From Demequina zhanjiangensis (lineage in GTDB: Bacteria > Actinomycetota > Actinomycetes > Actinomycetales > Demequinaceae): a stretch of DNA of 64,000 nucleotides. Every line of letters begins with the position of its first letter. Position 1 is the first letter of the stretch. Below the pieces are notes generated by a model. That model was not told the DNA's origin and did not search any database. It was given only the letters and a program-made list of their open reading frames with translations. The DNA lies in contig NZ_JAUHPV010000002.1 of the NCBI RefSeq assembly GCF_030418315.1, positions 124,001 to 188,000 on the forward strand, given 5' to 3'. Below are positions 42,940 through 51,813 of the stretch, one piece after another. The position numbers were made by a program, and so were the translations under genes.

Positions 42940-43023
42940 GCGGCTCGGCCTGGTCACCCGTCGCGCGCGGCTAGTCCCGTGCGACGCAACCCCCGCGGCT
43001 CGGCCTGGTCACCCGTCGCGCGC
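42940..43023. repeat. 29-bp direct repeat, two copies
   Basis: A 29-bp sequence starting GCGGCTCGGCCTGGTCACCC and ending GTCGCGCGC occurs at 42940-42968 and 42995-43023, 26 bp apart. The copies are identical. The gap from 42892 to 43160 has these repeats and the ribosome site of the next gene, and no other gene. Confidence 0.85.
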
Positions 43024-43160
43024 AGCCGACCTAGCCGAGAACCGCCTCCTTCTGGTCTGATGGGGACCGGGAACCCGGTCGAGCGGGAACCGGGGCTTGG
43101 TCCGGTCCGGACCAGGAGCGCGACGCCCACCAGCGTCGCACCAGCGGAGGGGAGGGCGCC

Positions 43161-44453
43161 ATGAAGATCCTGACGATGCACGCCTTCTACCAAGTGCTCG
43201 GCGGCGAGGACATCAGCCACCGCACCGAGACCGCCTACCTGCGCGAACGCGGACACGACGTGCACGACCTCACCGTCCACAACGCCGACCTCGGCGACCT
43301 CAGCACCCCCGCCCGCATCCGCGCCACCCTCTCCAACCCCCGCACCGGCGAAGCCGCCCGCCAAGCCATCGCCCGCTTCCAGCCCGACGTCGCCTACTGC
43401 AATAACCTCTTCCCCGGACTCTCCAGCTCCGTCATCGCCGCCTGCAACGACGCCCACATCCCCGTCGTCCGAGTCCTCCGGAACTACCGCATCACCTGCG
43501 CCGCCGGCTCCCTCTACCGCGACGGCCAACACTGCGACAGCTGCGTCGGCTCCTCACCCCTCCCCGGCATCATCCACGGCTGCTACCGCGGATCCCGCCC
43601 CACCACCGCCATCGCCACCCTCGCCCGCCAACGCGACCTCCACCGCAACCGCGACACCCACTGGATCGCCATCTCCCAGTACGTGCGCGACATCGCCATC
43701 CGCGCCGGACTCGACGCCGACCACATCACCGTCCGACCCAACCTCAGCCAGCCACCTGCCCCCAGCGCAAAGACCGACGGCGCGGGTGCAGGTAGGGACG
43801 CGGCGCAGGCGAGTGGCACAGGTGCAGGCGCGGCGCAGGCGGGCGGCGCGGGCGCGGGCGCGGGCGCGGCGCAGGGAAGTGGCACGGACGCTGTCACCGC
43901 GCGCCCCGGCGGCGACCACCAGCCACCCACCCCCACGGGAGGCGCGCCGACCATCCTGTACGTCGGCCGCGACACCCCCGAGAAGGGCCTGCCGCTCCTG
44001 CTCGACGCCTTCACCACCGTCCGCACCCACCGGCCCGACGCACAGCTCCACATCGTCGGCGCCTCCCGACCCCACGACACCACCCCCGGCGTCACCTGGG
44101 TCGGGTCCGTCCCCCACGAGCAGGTCGCCGCCCGCATGGCCGACGCCACCGTCCTCGCCGTCCCCTCCACCTGGGCCGAACCCTTCGGACGGGTCGTCGT
44201 CGAGGCGCTCGCCGTCGGCACCCCCGTCGTCGCCGCCGCCACCGGAGGACTCGCCGAGCTCGGCGGCCAAAGCGTCGACCTGTTCGACCCCACCTCACCC
44301 GCCCAGCTGGCCGAGCGCCTGCTCGACGCCCTCGCACGCCCCGCCGCCGAGACCGCGCCGCTCGCCCGCGCCCGCTACGACGCCGACTTCGCTCCCGACC
44401 GCTGGTACTCCATCACCATGGACGTGCTGCAGCGCGCCGCCGCAAGCCGCTGA
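43161..44453 (+). CDS. Family 4 glycosyltransferase with Gly/Ala-rich insert
   Basis: Encodes 430 residues; GGAGGGGAGG precedes the ATG. The N-terminus MHAFYQVLGGEDISHRTE and the C-terminal YVGRDTPEKGLPLLLDAF and EPFGRVVVEAL (EX7E) mark a GT-B/GT4 enzyme. Between the two domains (about 206-245) is a low-complexity Gly/Ala/Thr/Gln insert (GAGAGRDAAQASGTGAGAAQ) encoded by repetitive DNA. Cys residues cluster at 113-134. It stands at the left edge of the second EPS locus. The sugar is unknown. Confidence 0.87.
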   Translation: MKILTMHAFYQVLGGEDISHRTETAYLRERGHDVHDLTVHNADLGDLSTPARIRATLSNPRTGEAARQAIARFQPDVAYCNNLFPGLSSSVIAACNDAHIPVVRVLRNYRITCAAGSLYRDGQHCDSCVGSSPLPGIIHGCYRGSRPTTAIATLARQRDLHRNRDTHWIAISQYVRDIAIRAGLDADHITVRPNLSQPPAPSAKTDGAGAGRDAAQASGTGAGAAQAGGAGAGAGAAQGSGTDAVTARPGGDHQPPTPTGGAPTILYVGRDTPEKGLPLLLDAFTTVRTHRPDAQLHIVGASRPHDTTPGVTWVGSVPHEQVAARMADATVLAVPSTWAEPFGRVVVEALAVGTPVVAAATGGLAELGGQSVDLFDPTSPAQLAERLLDALARPAAETAPLARARYDADFAPDRWYSITMDVLQRAAASR

Positions 44454-44521
44454 CCCCGCTGACCTCACTGACCCCGCGGACCATGCGGACCGTGCGCAAG
44501 CCGGGCACCGTCCAGGCAGAA

Positions 44522-44678
44522 GCCGGCGGCGAGACAACCCAGACGGGCAATCCCAGGCTCCAGCCGGCGGCGAGACAACCCAGACGGGCAATCCCAGGCT
44601 CCAGCCGGCGGCGAGACAACGCAGACGGACAGCCCCGGGCTCCAGCCGGCGGCGCGACAACGCAGACGGACCGTCGGC
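44522..44678. repeat. 41-bp tandem repeat, four copies (VNTR)
   Basis: Units begin at 44522, 44563, 44604 and 44645 with GCCGGCGGCGAGACAAC, the last one diverged and cut short. The first two are identical. The array sits between the convergent ends of the GT4 and DUF4012 genes. No coding or RNA function was recognised. Confidence 0.9.
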
Positions 44679-44726
44679 CGGGCGGAGAGGGGGGGAGCCG
44701 ACCGCCCCTGAGGGCACCGCTCCCGC

Positions 44727-46610
44727 TCAGCAGCCCGCCACGTCCACCGTGACCGACGGCTCCCTCGCCCCCGGCGTGACCACCACGTCGTCCATGGCTC
44801 CCGCGCCCTCCAGGTCCAGCTCCAACGTCGTCGACCCGCCCGGCGCCAACACCACCGGCACCTCCACCAGGCGCCGCCCATCCACCGTCTCCGGCGCCAA
44901 GAAGCCCTGCTCGCCGTCCACCACCAGTGACGCCGCCACCGTTCCCCGCGGCGGAACCACCAGCACCGACAGATGCAGCTCACCCCGAGGCACCGCCCCC
45001 ACCCCCTGCGCCACATAGTCAGGCAGGTCCGCCACGTCCCCCTCGAACGTGTGCGTCAACGTGAGCTTCACGGTGCGCGACCCCTCCGTCGGCCCCGTGC
45101 ACGCCCCCGTGACCACTGCCTCCACGTCCAGGTAGTAGCCCATCTTGTTGCCCGAACCGTCGTTCACGTAGATGCCCAAAGCACTCAGGTCCGACGCGTA
45201 ATCCCCCGCGATCGGAGTCTGCGCCAGCAGCTCCTGATCCGAAGCGTCGGCCGACCAGACGAGCAGCCGATGCTCCTCGATCGCCCGCTCCACCCCATCC
45301 ATGGGCCGTGCCGAGCCCGACGACAACGCCCCGAACACCGCCGCAGCCGCCTTGCCGAAGAACACGTCCTGATCGCGCGACCCCGCATAGAGGGCGTACG
45401 CCTCGCTCAACATGAGCTCGGCCACGTTGTCAGCCGTGATCTCCACGCCATCGACCGCCACCGGATCCGCGCCCTCCAGCATCCAGCCGAGCGCGATCGG
45501 GTCGATCGACACGACACCGTCCACCGTCTCCCCCCGGGTCGACTCCCAGAACTCCGTGGCCAGCGCCGCCGCCCGCGGGAAGTCGGGGACCGCCGTCACG
45601 TCCTGCGGGTACGTGGCGAGGCGATAGCTGAGGACCCGCAGCTCATCCTCCGTGACGCCTGCGATCGGGCCGCCGTCCTTCAACATCCACGACGGCACAT
45701 AGTCGCCCGTCGTGAGGCGACCGTCGTCGGCCGTGAGCTCAAGGAACGCACCCGGCACGCCCCCCGTCGCGCGCGGCTCCGCGTTGTTCTGGATCATCAC
45801 CAGGTAGGTGCGCGCGCCCTCGCCCCCCAGCATCGCCGGCAGCAGCTCCGCCACCACGTGCGCGTCACCCACGAGGCCCGACAGCTCCGCCAGGTTGTCC
45901 TGCAACGAGGTGAACTGCTCCGCCAGCGGCTCGACGGTGCCCGTCAGGTCCACGGCCGCCAGCACCTCCCGCTGCTCGTCCAGCGTGGTCGCCGCAAGCG
46001 CCAACGGCTCCCGATAGTCGGCCAGCAGTCCCGGGTCCAGGCGACCGTCCACGAACTGCGGCGACTCCAGCGCCTCCAAGCCCCCGATCGACGCCAGCGG
46101 CACCAGCGCATCCTGGGCGATCCTGTCGACCGCCGAGCCCGCCGCCGACAGCGGCACCACCTGGTCCGCCACCCATGGAACGTGCGCCGCCACCCACCAG
46201 TGCGGCCCGTCCGTCGCCCCCGCGAAGTCCGCCGCGGCCACCGTCAGCTCGGAGACGGCGGCGTTCAATCCGGCGGCGTCCCGGTCCGCGAGCGCGTCCT
46301 GCGCTGCGCTGGCCGATGCCGTGAGGGACTGGGAGGAGCGGTCCAGGGTGCGGGCGTCGAGCGCGAACGCGACACCCATCGCGGCCACGCCCAGCAGCAG
46401 CACGCCGATCACGACGAGCACCACCTTCGGCCAGGTGCGACGCCGAGCGGGTGCTTCTCGACCGGGCGCGTTCTGATGCGTGTCGGTTGCGTCGCGATCC
46501 GACGCGGGCCCTTCCTGGCCCGACGCAGCCATGTCCCGACGCTCGGCAGGTGCTTCTCGACCGGGCGCGTTCTCTTCTTGACGCGCCTCGGGCGCCCCCT
46601 CCTGTGTCAC
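44727..46610 (-). CDS. DUF4012 membrane-anchored extracellular protein (copy 2)
   Basis: Encodes 627 residues from GTG at 46610, chosen because GGAGGT lies 7 bp upstream; the frame is open to 46760, but that would run through a CRP-like site. The cytoplasmic N-terminus carries a repeated NAPGREAPAxRR. One membrane helix (about 62-84) follows, then a helical part and the DUF4012 domain (QNNAEPRATGGVPGAF, IDPIALGWML). It parallels copy 1 at 37329, suggesting one per EPS locus. The molecular role is unproven; attachment of polymer to the cell wall is one possibility. Confidence 0.85.
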   Translation of the reverse strand: MTQEGAPEARQEENAPGREAPAERRDMAASGQEGPASDRDATDTHQNAPGREAPARRRTWPKVVLVVIGVLLLGVAAMGVAFALDARTLDRSSQSLTASASAAQDALADRDAAGLNAAVSELTVAAADFAGATDGPHWWVAAHVPWVADQVVPLSAAGSAVDRIAQDALVPLASIGGLEALESPQFVDGRLDPGLLADYREPLALAATTLDEQREVLAAVDLTGTVEPLAEQFTSLQDNLAELSGLVGDAHVVAELLPAMLGGEGARTYLVMIQNNAEPRATGGVPGAFLELTADDGRLTTGDYVPSWMLKDGGPIAGVTEDELRVLSYRLATYPQDVTAVPDFPRAAALATEFWESTRGETVDGVVSIDPIALGWMLEGADPVAVDGVEITADNVAELMLSEAYALYAGSRDQDVFFGKAAAAVFGALSSGSARPMDGVERAIEEHRLLVWSADASDQELLAQTPIAGDYASDLSALGIYVNDGSGNKMGYYLDVEAVVTGACTGPTEGSRTVKLTLTHTFEGDVADLPDYVAQGVGAVPRGELHLSVLVVPPRGTVAASLVVDGEQGFLAPETVDGRRLVEVPVVLAPGGSTTLELDLEGAGAMDDVVVTPGAREPSVTVDVAGC

Positions 46611-46752
46611 GCCGCGCACCTCCCCCAGAACGGCGACGGCGGGGCCAGCCGGCCTCCCACCACTCGCGACACTACCTCGCACGTCCATGAACAGGCCACA
46701 GACCAGGCACTTTGTCTTAGGTGAAGTATCAACGAATTTTCCCCACACCGGT

Positions 46753-46768
46753 TGTGACATACGTCACA
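46753..46768. promoter_or_regulatory. CRP/GlxR-type operator, perfect consensus
   Basis: TGTGACATACGTCACA matches TGTGA-N6-TCACA exactly. It lies between the divergent DUF4012 gene (start 46610) and the WecG/TagA gene (start 46877), so it may serve both. Actinobacterial GlxR/Crp proteins bind this motif. Confidence 0.7.
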
Positions 46769-46876
46769 CCGACCTATATTCGACTCAAGCGAGCCCTGGG
46801 GGGTCCTGTGCTCGCGAGTACCGCAGCCCGGGTGGGGGATCCGGGTGCGGCGAGTCCCCAGCTCAGGCGGTGACGC

Positions 46877-47629
46877 ATGTCCCATGCAGCCACAGTGTCC
46901 ATCGGCGGAGTGAGCATCTCTTCCGCCACCCTTGAAGAAGCGGTCGACGACGCGCTCCTGCACGCCAAGACCCACGACGGCACCTGCCTTCGATTCACCA
47001 ACACCTGGTGCATCGTGCTCGCCGACCACGACGACGAGTACCGGCGCGTCCTCAACGAGTCCGGCGAGAACTTCGCCGACGGACGCCCCGTCGCCGACGC
47101 CATCGCCCACCGCACCGCAGCGTCCGACTGCCACGTCCGCGGAGCATCGTTCTTCGAATGCCTGCTCGACAAGGGCCGCGAGCACGGCGTCCGCCACTTC
47201 TTCTACGGCGCGGACGACCTCACGCTCGCCCGACTCACCCGCACGATCAACGAGCGGTACCCCGGAGCGATCATCTCCGGCCGGCTCGCACCCCCCTTCG
47301 GCACCGCCGAGGAGCTCTGCGCGACCGACCTGCTCGACACGATCGCCGCAGCCAAGCCCGACGTCGTGTGGGTGGGACTCGGCACGCCCAAGCAGGACCA
47401 TGTCGCCACCCGGATCTCCCAAGAGCTCGGCGTCACCACCGCCGCCGTCGGCGCCGCCTTCGACTTCCTCGCAGGCACCAAGGCCACCGCACCGCTGTGG
47501 ATGCGCCGCACCAAGCTCGAATGGCTGTTCCGGTTCGGCTCCGAGCCGCGTCGCCTCTGGCGTCGCTACACGTTCGGGATCGTCGACTACCAGCGGATCA
47601 TGTGGCGTGAGAGGTTCCGCGCCGCCTGA
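46877..47629 (+). CDS. WecG/TagA/CpsF family glycosyltransferase (GT26)
   Basis: Encodes 250 residues. FTNTWCIVLADHD, the ADGRPVADAI segment, FFYGADD and WVGLGTPKQDH are GT26 signatures. Relatives transfer UDP-ManNAc or UDP-ManNAcA to a lipid-linked first sugar, so this enzyme probably adds the second sugar of the repeat unit. A perfect CRP-type site is 108 bp upstream. The 130 bp after it hold no recognised gene. Confidence 0.9.
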   Translation: MSHAATVSIGGVSISSATLEEAVDDALLHAKTHDGTCLRFTNTWCIVLADHDDEYRRVLNESGENFADGRPVADAIAHRTAASDCHVRGASFFECLLDKGREHGVRHFFYGADDLTLARLTRTINERYPGAIISGRLAPPFGTAEELCATDLLDTIAAAKPDVVWVGLGTPKQDHVATRISQELGVTTAAVGAAFDFLAGTKATAPLWMRRTKLEWLFRFGSEPRRLWRRYTFGIVDYQRIMWRERFRAA

Positions 47630-47759
47630 TCGAGCGACACCCGTGGCGGGGTCGACCATCGCCGCGGCCGATCCGACCCTCAGCGCAGCCGACACGGCCC
47701 TCACGTCCCGCCCCGGACACACGTGAGAACACTGAACGCGGCAGCGAAGGATCCGGCCA

Positions 47760-48704
47760 CTAGCGCGATGGCTCGACCTCGCCGCCACGCTCATACTCCA
47801 CGACCACCTGGCTGAGCGCCGAGCCCGCCACCCCCAGGCCTCGAGCAGTCCGGCCGACGAACCAGCGCACCGGCTCGCGGAACGTCACCGCCGACACGAC
47901 ACCCATCGCCAGCGCCTGACCCACACGCGCCACACCACCCGCGAGCACGACCGGGCGCGACCGGTCCTGAAGCATCACCCTGCCCAGCACGTTTCCTGCC
48001 CGCATGTGACGCTTCCACGCCCACCTCACGCTCATCCGCGAGCGCGGCAGCGGCTCCGTGACCGCCGCTTCCGCGGACCACACGAACCGGCAGCCGTGAC
48101 CGTCGATGAGCCGGTGGAAGAAGTCGGTGTCCGACCCCCCGGTCCTCGAGAAGCTCTCCGAGAAGGTCGGCTCGCCCGCCTCCACCCATGCCTCGCGGCG
48201 CAGCAGGGTGTTGTTCGTCGCCGGGATGCCCTCCGAGGACCCCTCCGGGAACAGTCGACGCTGGAACAGCCCCGACCTCTCCACCCAGCCTGGCCTCGGC
48301 TCCGGATAGACGGTGAGGACATGCCCGTTGACGATGTCAGCGTCGTACCCGTGCGCGGCCCCGACCAGGGCGCCGAGCCACCCCTGCGGGACCTCCTCGT
48401 CGTCGTCGACGAACACCAGGGCGGCATGCGTCTCGCCCCACTCCGCCAGACACCGGTTGCGCGCCGCCGCGATGCCCGGCCGAGGCTCATGCGCGTACCG
48501 CACCTCACGCTCGTGGGACGCGGCGAACGCCTCCACCTGGGCCTGCGCGTCCCCGTCCGTGCTGTTGTCCACCACGAGGAGCGTCGCGTCCGACGTCGTG
48601 GCGTCGGCGGCGTACGAGTCGAGGAAGGCAGCCAAGCCCTCCGGCCGCTTGTACGTGCAGACGGTGACGAGCACCTCCGACGCAGCGAACGGTGTCCTGG
48701 TCAT
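47760..48704 (-). CDS. Family 2 glycosyltransferase
   Basis: Encodes 314 residues. A GT-A fold has VLVTVCTYKRPEGL, LLVVDNSTDGDA, the metal-binding VFVDDDEEVP and a late GGSDTDFFHRLI. It is the last gene of the five-gene leftward operon, its ATGA overlapping the polymerase stop. The sugar is unknown. Confidence 0.88.
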   Translation of the reverse strand: MTRTPFAASEVLVTVCTYKRPEGLAAFLDSYAADATTSDATLLVVDNSTDGDAQAQVEAFAASHEREVRYAHEPRPGIAAARNRCLAEWGETHAALVFVDDDEEVPQGWLGALVGAAHGYDADIVNGHVLTVYPEPRPGWVERSGLFQRRLFPEGSSEGIPATNNTLLRREAWVEAGEPTFSESFSRTGGSDTDFFHRLIDGHGCRFVWSAEAAVTEPLPRSRMSVRWAWKRHMRAGNVLGRVMLQDRSRPVVLAGGVARVGQALAMGVVSAVTFREPVRWFVGRTARGLGVAGSALSQVVVEYERGGEVEPSR

Positions 48705-50305
48705 GGCGCCTCCTCCGGGGGGTGGGCTGACACTGACGGGCGGGCGGGCCCTGGGAGGCGGGCCGACGCAGATGGCTGGGTATGCGCTGACGGGTGAGCG
48801 GGTCCTGAGAGGTGGGCCGACGCAGATGGCTGGGTTGACGCGGCTGGCTGGGCAAGGGCAGGCGGCTGGGGTGGTGCCGCCAGGGGAGCCTGCAACCGCC
48901 CTGGTTCATCCCCCGAGCCGGCGGGCGCGTCGTCCGCATAGGTGAGCGCCACCGCGAGGACGTACAGCATGTAGCCGAACGGCGACTCCAGGATCACTCC
49001 CACCGCCGCCGAGAACAGCACGCCCACCTGCACCGCCGCCGCGATCGTCTCCGCACGCCCACGCCTCAACCGACGCAACGCCCCCACCGTGAGGACCGTG
49101 ACCGCCGCCAACGCGATCGCCAACCCCACCATGCCGCCCGTCGCGAACCAGCCCACCAGGATGCTGTGAGGCTGGCGCACCGAGTGGTCGCCCGAGAGGA
49201 AGACGATCGCCCCCGAGTCAGCCACATAGCTCGAACCGAAGCCCTCGCCCAGCCACCATGTGCTCGGCTTCGCCGCCACGTGGTCGATCACCAGACCCCA
49301 CGCGTCGATCCGTGCCGTCGTCGTGTTCGAGCCGCCGTCCGACGACACCGCACCCGCCACCAGACGTTCCAGACCGCGCGCCCAGCCGTCGGCCGTCGCC
49401 GCCGCCCTCAACGCCGCACCCAGCAGCGGGATCGCGATGAACACGGCCGCCAGCCGCACCGGCCCCGCACGCTCGTCACGGAAGGGGCGGGACGCCAGGA
49501 TCGCCACGACCACCACCACCATCGCCGACACCAGGCCCGCGCGAGAGCCCTGCGCCAGCACCGCCGCTCCGCTCAGGCCCGCCACCATGAGACGCCACCC
49601 CAACGGCACCTTCGCCACCAGCAGCACCGACACGATCGCGATGCCGCTGACCAGACCGTCGAAGTCTCCGCGGGCGTCGAACACGTCCACCCCGACGAAG
49701 CCCACCCGGACCGCCGGCAGCACGCCCAGCACCGCCGCCGCGTACCAGAAGGTGTGCACCACCGCCGCGCGCATCAGCCAGGTCAGCACCACGTCGGTGC
49801 CGAGAGTCCTCACGACCCTCACGATCACCGGTGCCAGCGCCAGATACAGGTACGGGAGGGCATCGCGCAGGACCAGCAGCATCGGGCCGTCGGCACGCAC
49901 CAGGCCGAGCAGCACCAGCACGCCCCACAGGATCGACGCCACCACCACCGGCCGCGGCGCACGCCGAATGGAACGGTCGGGGCCGTTGACCACGCGGTGC
50001 AGCCCCAGCAGCGCCAGGCCGCCCACCACCAGCAGATCCGACATATATATAGGTGTGCCCGGGATGCCGATGTGACTTCCCCAGCGCCCGAACGCCACCG
50101 GCACCAGCAGCCCCGCCAGGATCAGGGCGGCTCCACCCGTGAGCGCGCCCCGCGAACCCTGCGGGAGGGTGAGCGGCACGGGCGCGCCGGGAGCCGTGGG
50201 AGTGGCCGACGTGGGCGTGCCGGTAGCCGTGGGGGTGCCCGACGCGGGTGCGCCATTGGCGGTCACGCCGCGCCGTGGGCTCCCCGCGCTGCCGCCCGCC
50301 GTCAT
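48701..50305 (-). CDS. Wzy-like O-antigen/EPS polymerase (locus 2)
   Basis: Encodes 534 residues: a Thr/Pro/Ala-rich N-terminus (about 1-50), about 11-12 membrane helices and an external loop with GEGFGSSYVADSG and QPHSILVGW, as in O-antigen ligase proteins. The last 65 residues are a Pro/Ala/Ser/His repeat (QPSASAHLSGPAHPS and similar) encoded by a roughly 60-bp tandem duplication at 48722-48840. It would polymerise the locus-2 repeat unit. Its start overlaps the GT4 stop (ATGA). Confidence 0.8.
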   Translation of the reverse strand: MTAGGSAGSPRRGVTANGAPASGTPTATGTPTSATPTAPGAPVPLTLPQGSRGALTGGAALILAGLLVPVAFGRWGSHIGIPGTPIYMSDLLVVGGLALLGLHRVVNGPDRSIRRAPRPVVVASILWGVLVLLGLVRADGPMLLVLRDALPYLYLALAPVIVRVVRTLGTDVVLTWLMRAAVVHTFWYAAAVLGVLPAVRVGFVGVDVFDARGDFDGLVSGIAIVSVLLVAKVPLGWRLMVAGLSGAAVLAQGSRAGLVSAMVVVVVAILASRPFRDERAGPVRLAAVFIAIPLLGAALRAAATADGWARGLERLVAGAVSSDGGSNTTTARIDAWGLVIDHVAAKPSTWWLGEGFGSSYVADSGAIVFLSGDHSVRQPHSILVGWFATGGMVGLAIALAAVTVLTVGALRRLRRGRAETIAAAVQVGVLFSAAVGVILESPFGYMLYVLAVALTYADDAPAGSGDEPGRLQAPLAAPPQPPALAQPAASTQPSASAHLSGPAHPSAHTQPSASARLPGPARPSVSAHPPEEAP

Positions 50306-51804
50306 GCCTGCCCCTCCTGGCGCTCGACCACCTTCACTTCAGGCTCTGAGCGGCGTCGCACGTCGAGCCCTGATCGGGGCGGCGGCTCCTGCCCGTACAG
50401 GCCCGCCAGGAAGTCGACGTACCCCTCGAAGGTCCACGGCCGATGCGGCTCCGGGCTCTCCGCCACGGCCTTCCTGATCGCGTCCGCCAGCCGCTCCGGA
50501 AGCGTGCCGACGGGATGCGCCGGCACCACACGCGCCAGGTCGCCCGCCATGTCGGCCACGCCTCCCAGGTCCAGGCACACCACCGGCACCCCCACACCAG
50601 CCGCCTCCGCCGCCGCCCACGGCGCCGAGTCATGCAGGCTCGGCAGCACGAACACCTGGGCCGCCGCCATCCGCTCCATCGCCTCCGCATGGTCGACGGC
50701 GCCGTGGCAGCTCACCCTCGGGTCGTCCGCCATGCCCGCACGCTCCACCAGCGCGGCCGTGCCCCCGCCGCACACGTCCAGCTGCCACTGCTCCGGCAGG
50801 TGCCGCATCGCGCGCAGCGCGAGCGGCAGACCCTTCCATGCCACACCGCGTCCCGCGTAGAGGATCGACGGCGACGCTGTGGCGTCCGCGACGTCGGTCT
50901 TGGCGTGGGCGGCGTCGGTCCCGGCGGGGTTCGCCACATGGTTCCCGGAGTGCGTTCCGGCGCTGGTCGCGGCACCGGCCCCGGTGTCCCCTACGAATGC
51001 GGGTGCGGTGCGCGCAGGGATCCCGTCATAGTCGACGACCGCGTTCGGCCGCCTCACCACGCGGGACGACCTGCGCCACGCGTGGGCCGTGTCCGAGTTG
51101 AGGACCGCCACCACATCCACCTTGCCGCGCAGCAGCACGCGGTTCGCCGTCCGCCCCAGCGCGCCCGTCACCGTGCGCAGCGACTCCGACACCCACTCGC
51201 GTGCGCCGAGCCCGAGCACCAGCCTCACCGGGGGCCGCGTCGCGCCGCCCACCGGGCCCCACACCCACCGATCGCCCTCCCGGCGCCTCATCAGGCCGAG
51301 CGGCGAAGGAAGCCAGTCCGACGCGTAGGTCACGTGGTGCACCTCGCATGGACCCTCGGCGCCAGCCAGGCGAGAGGCGAACCTGCTCGCACGCGGAAGC
51401 CAGTCGAAGTAGCGCGCGTAGACGCCACGTCCCGCCACGCGAGACGCACCGACACGATGCACCGTCACCTCCGCCGGAAGCTCGCCGATCCTCTCCTCGA
51501 GCCGGCCGTCGTCGCCCGCACGCGTCACCAGGTGGATGCGGGATCTCAGCTCCGCCGCAGCCTTGAGCGCAACCCAGCCGGCGCCAGGCTCGCTGCCCTG
51601 ATCCGGATGACAGGCGAACGCCAGGAGGATCAGCGGGCGGGCGGACCTCGAGACGTCGGCGTCGGAACCGCGCTCCACGCCGGCTTCCGTGCTCAGCCCC
51701 ATGCCGACGTCGGCGTTCAGGTCGACGCCCGCAGCGGCGTCGGCACCCAGCTCCCCGACATCCCAGCGGTCCACCGTCTCGTCCCCCATGCGTCCCTCGC
51801 TCAT
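50302..51804 (-). CDS. Family 4 glycosyltransferase
   Basis: Encodes 500 residues. About 50 acidic N-terminal residues precede ILLAFACHPDQGSEPGAGW, the start of a GT-B fold. The C-terminal domain has ILYAGRGVAWKGLPLALRAM and the late donor region AAEAAGVGVPVVCLD. An Ala/Thr/His-rich insert (about 268-310) separates the domains, much as in the GT4 at 43161. It lies 9 bp after the flippase gene and overlaps the polymerase start. Confidence 0.85.
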   Translation of the reverse strand: MSEGRMGDETVDRWDVGELGADAAAGVDLNADVGMGLSTEAGVERGSDADVSRSARPLILLAFACHPDQGSEPGAGWVALKAAAELRSRIHLVTRAGDDGRLEERIGELPAEVTVHRVGASRVAGRGVYARYFDWLPRASRFASRLAGAEGPCEVHHVTYASDWLPSPLGLMRRREGDRWVWGPVGGATRPPVRLVLGLGAREWVSESLRTVTGALGRTANRVLLRGKVDVVAVLNSDTAHAWRRSSRVVRRPNAVVDYDGIPARTAPAFVGDTGAGAATSAGTHSGNHVANPAGTDAAHAKTDVADATASPSILYAGRGVAWKGLPLALRAMRHLPEQWQLDVCGGGTAALVERAGMADDPRVSCHGAVDHAEAMERMAAAQVFVLPSLHDSAPWAAAEAAGVGVPVVCLDLGGVADMAGDLARVVPAHPVGTLPERLADAIRKAVAESPEPHRPWTFEGYVDFLAGLYGQEPPPRSGLDVRRRSEPEVKVVERQEGQA

Positions 51805-51813
51805 GTCCGCCCC

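Noticed and set aside
42940-43023. 29-bp direct repeats as a CRISPR array
   Set aside because: Only two copies, no further spacers and no cas genes.
46610-46760. ATG at 46760 as start of DUF4012 copy 2
   Set aside because: It would place the perfect CRP-type operator over and beside the start; GTG 46610 has GGAGGT at ideal spacing.
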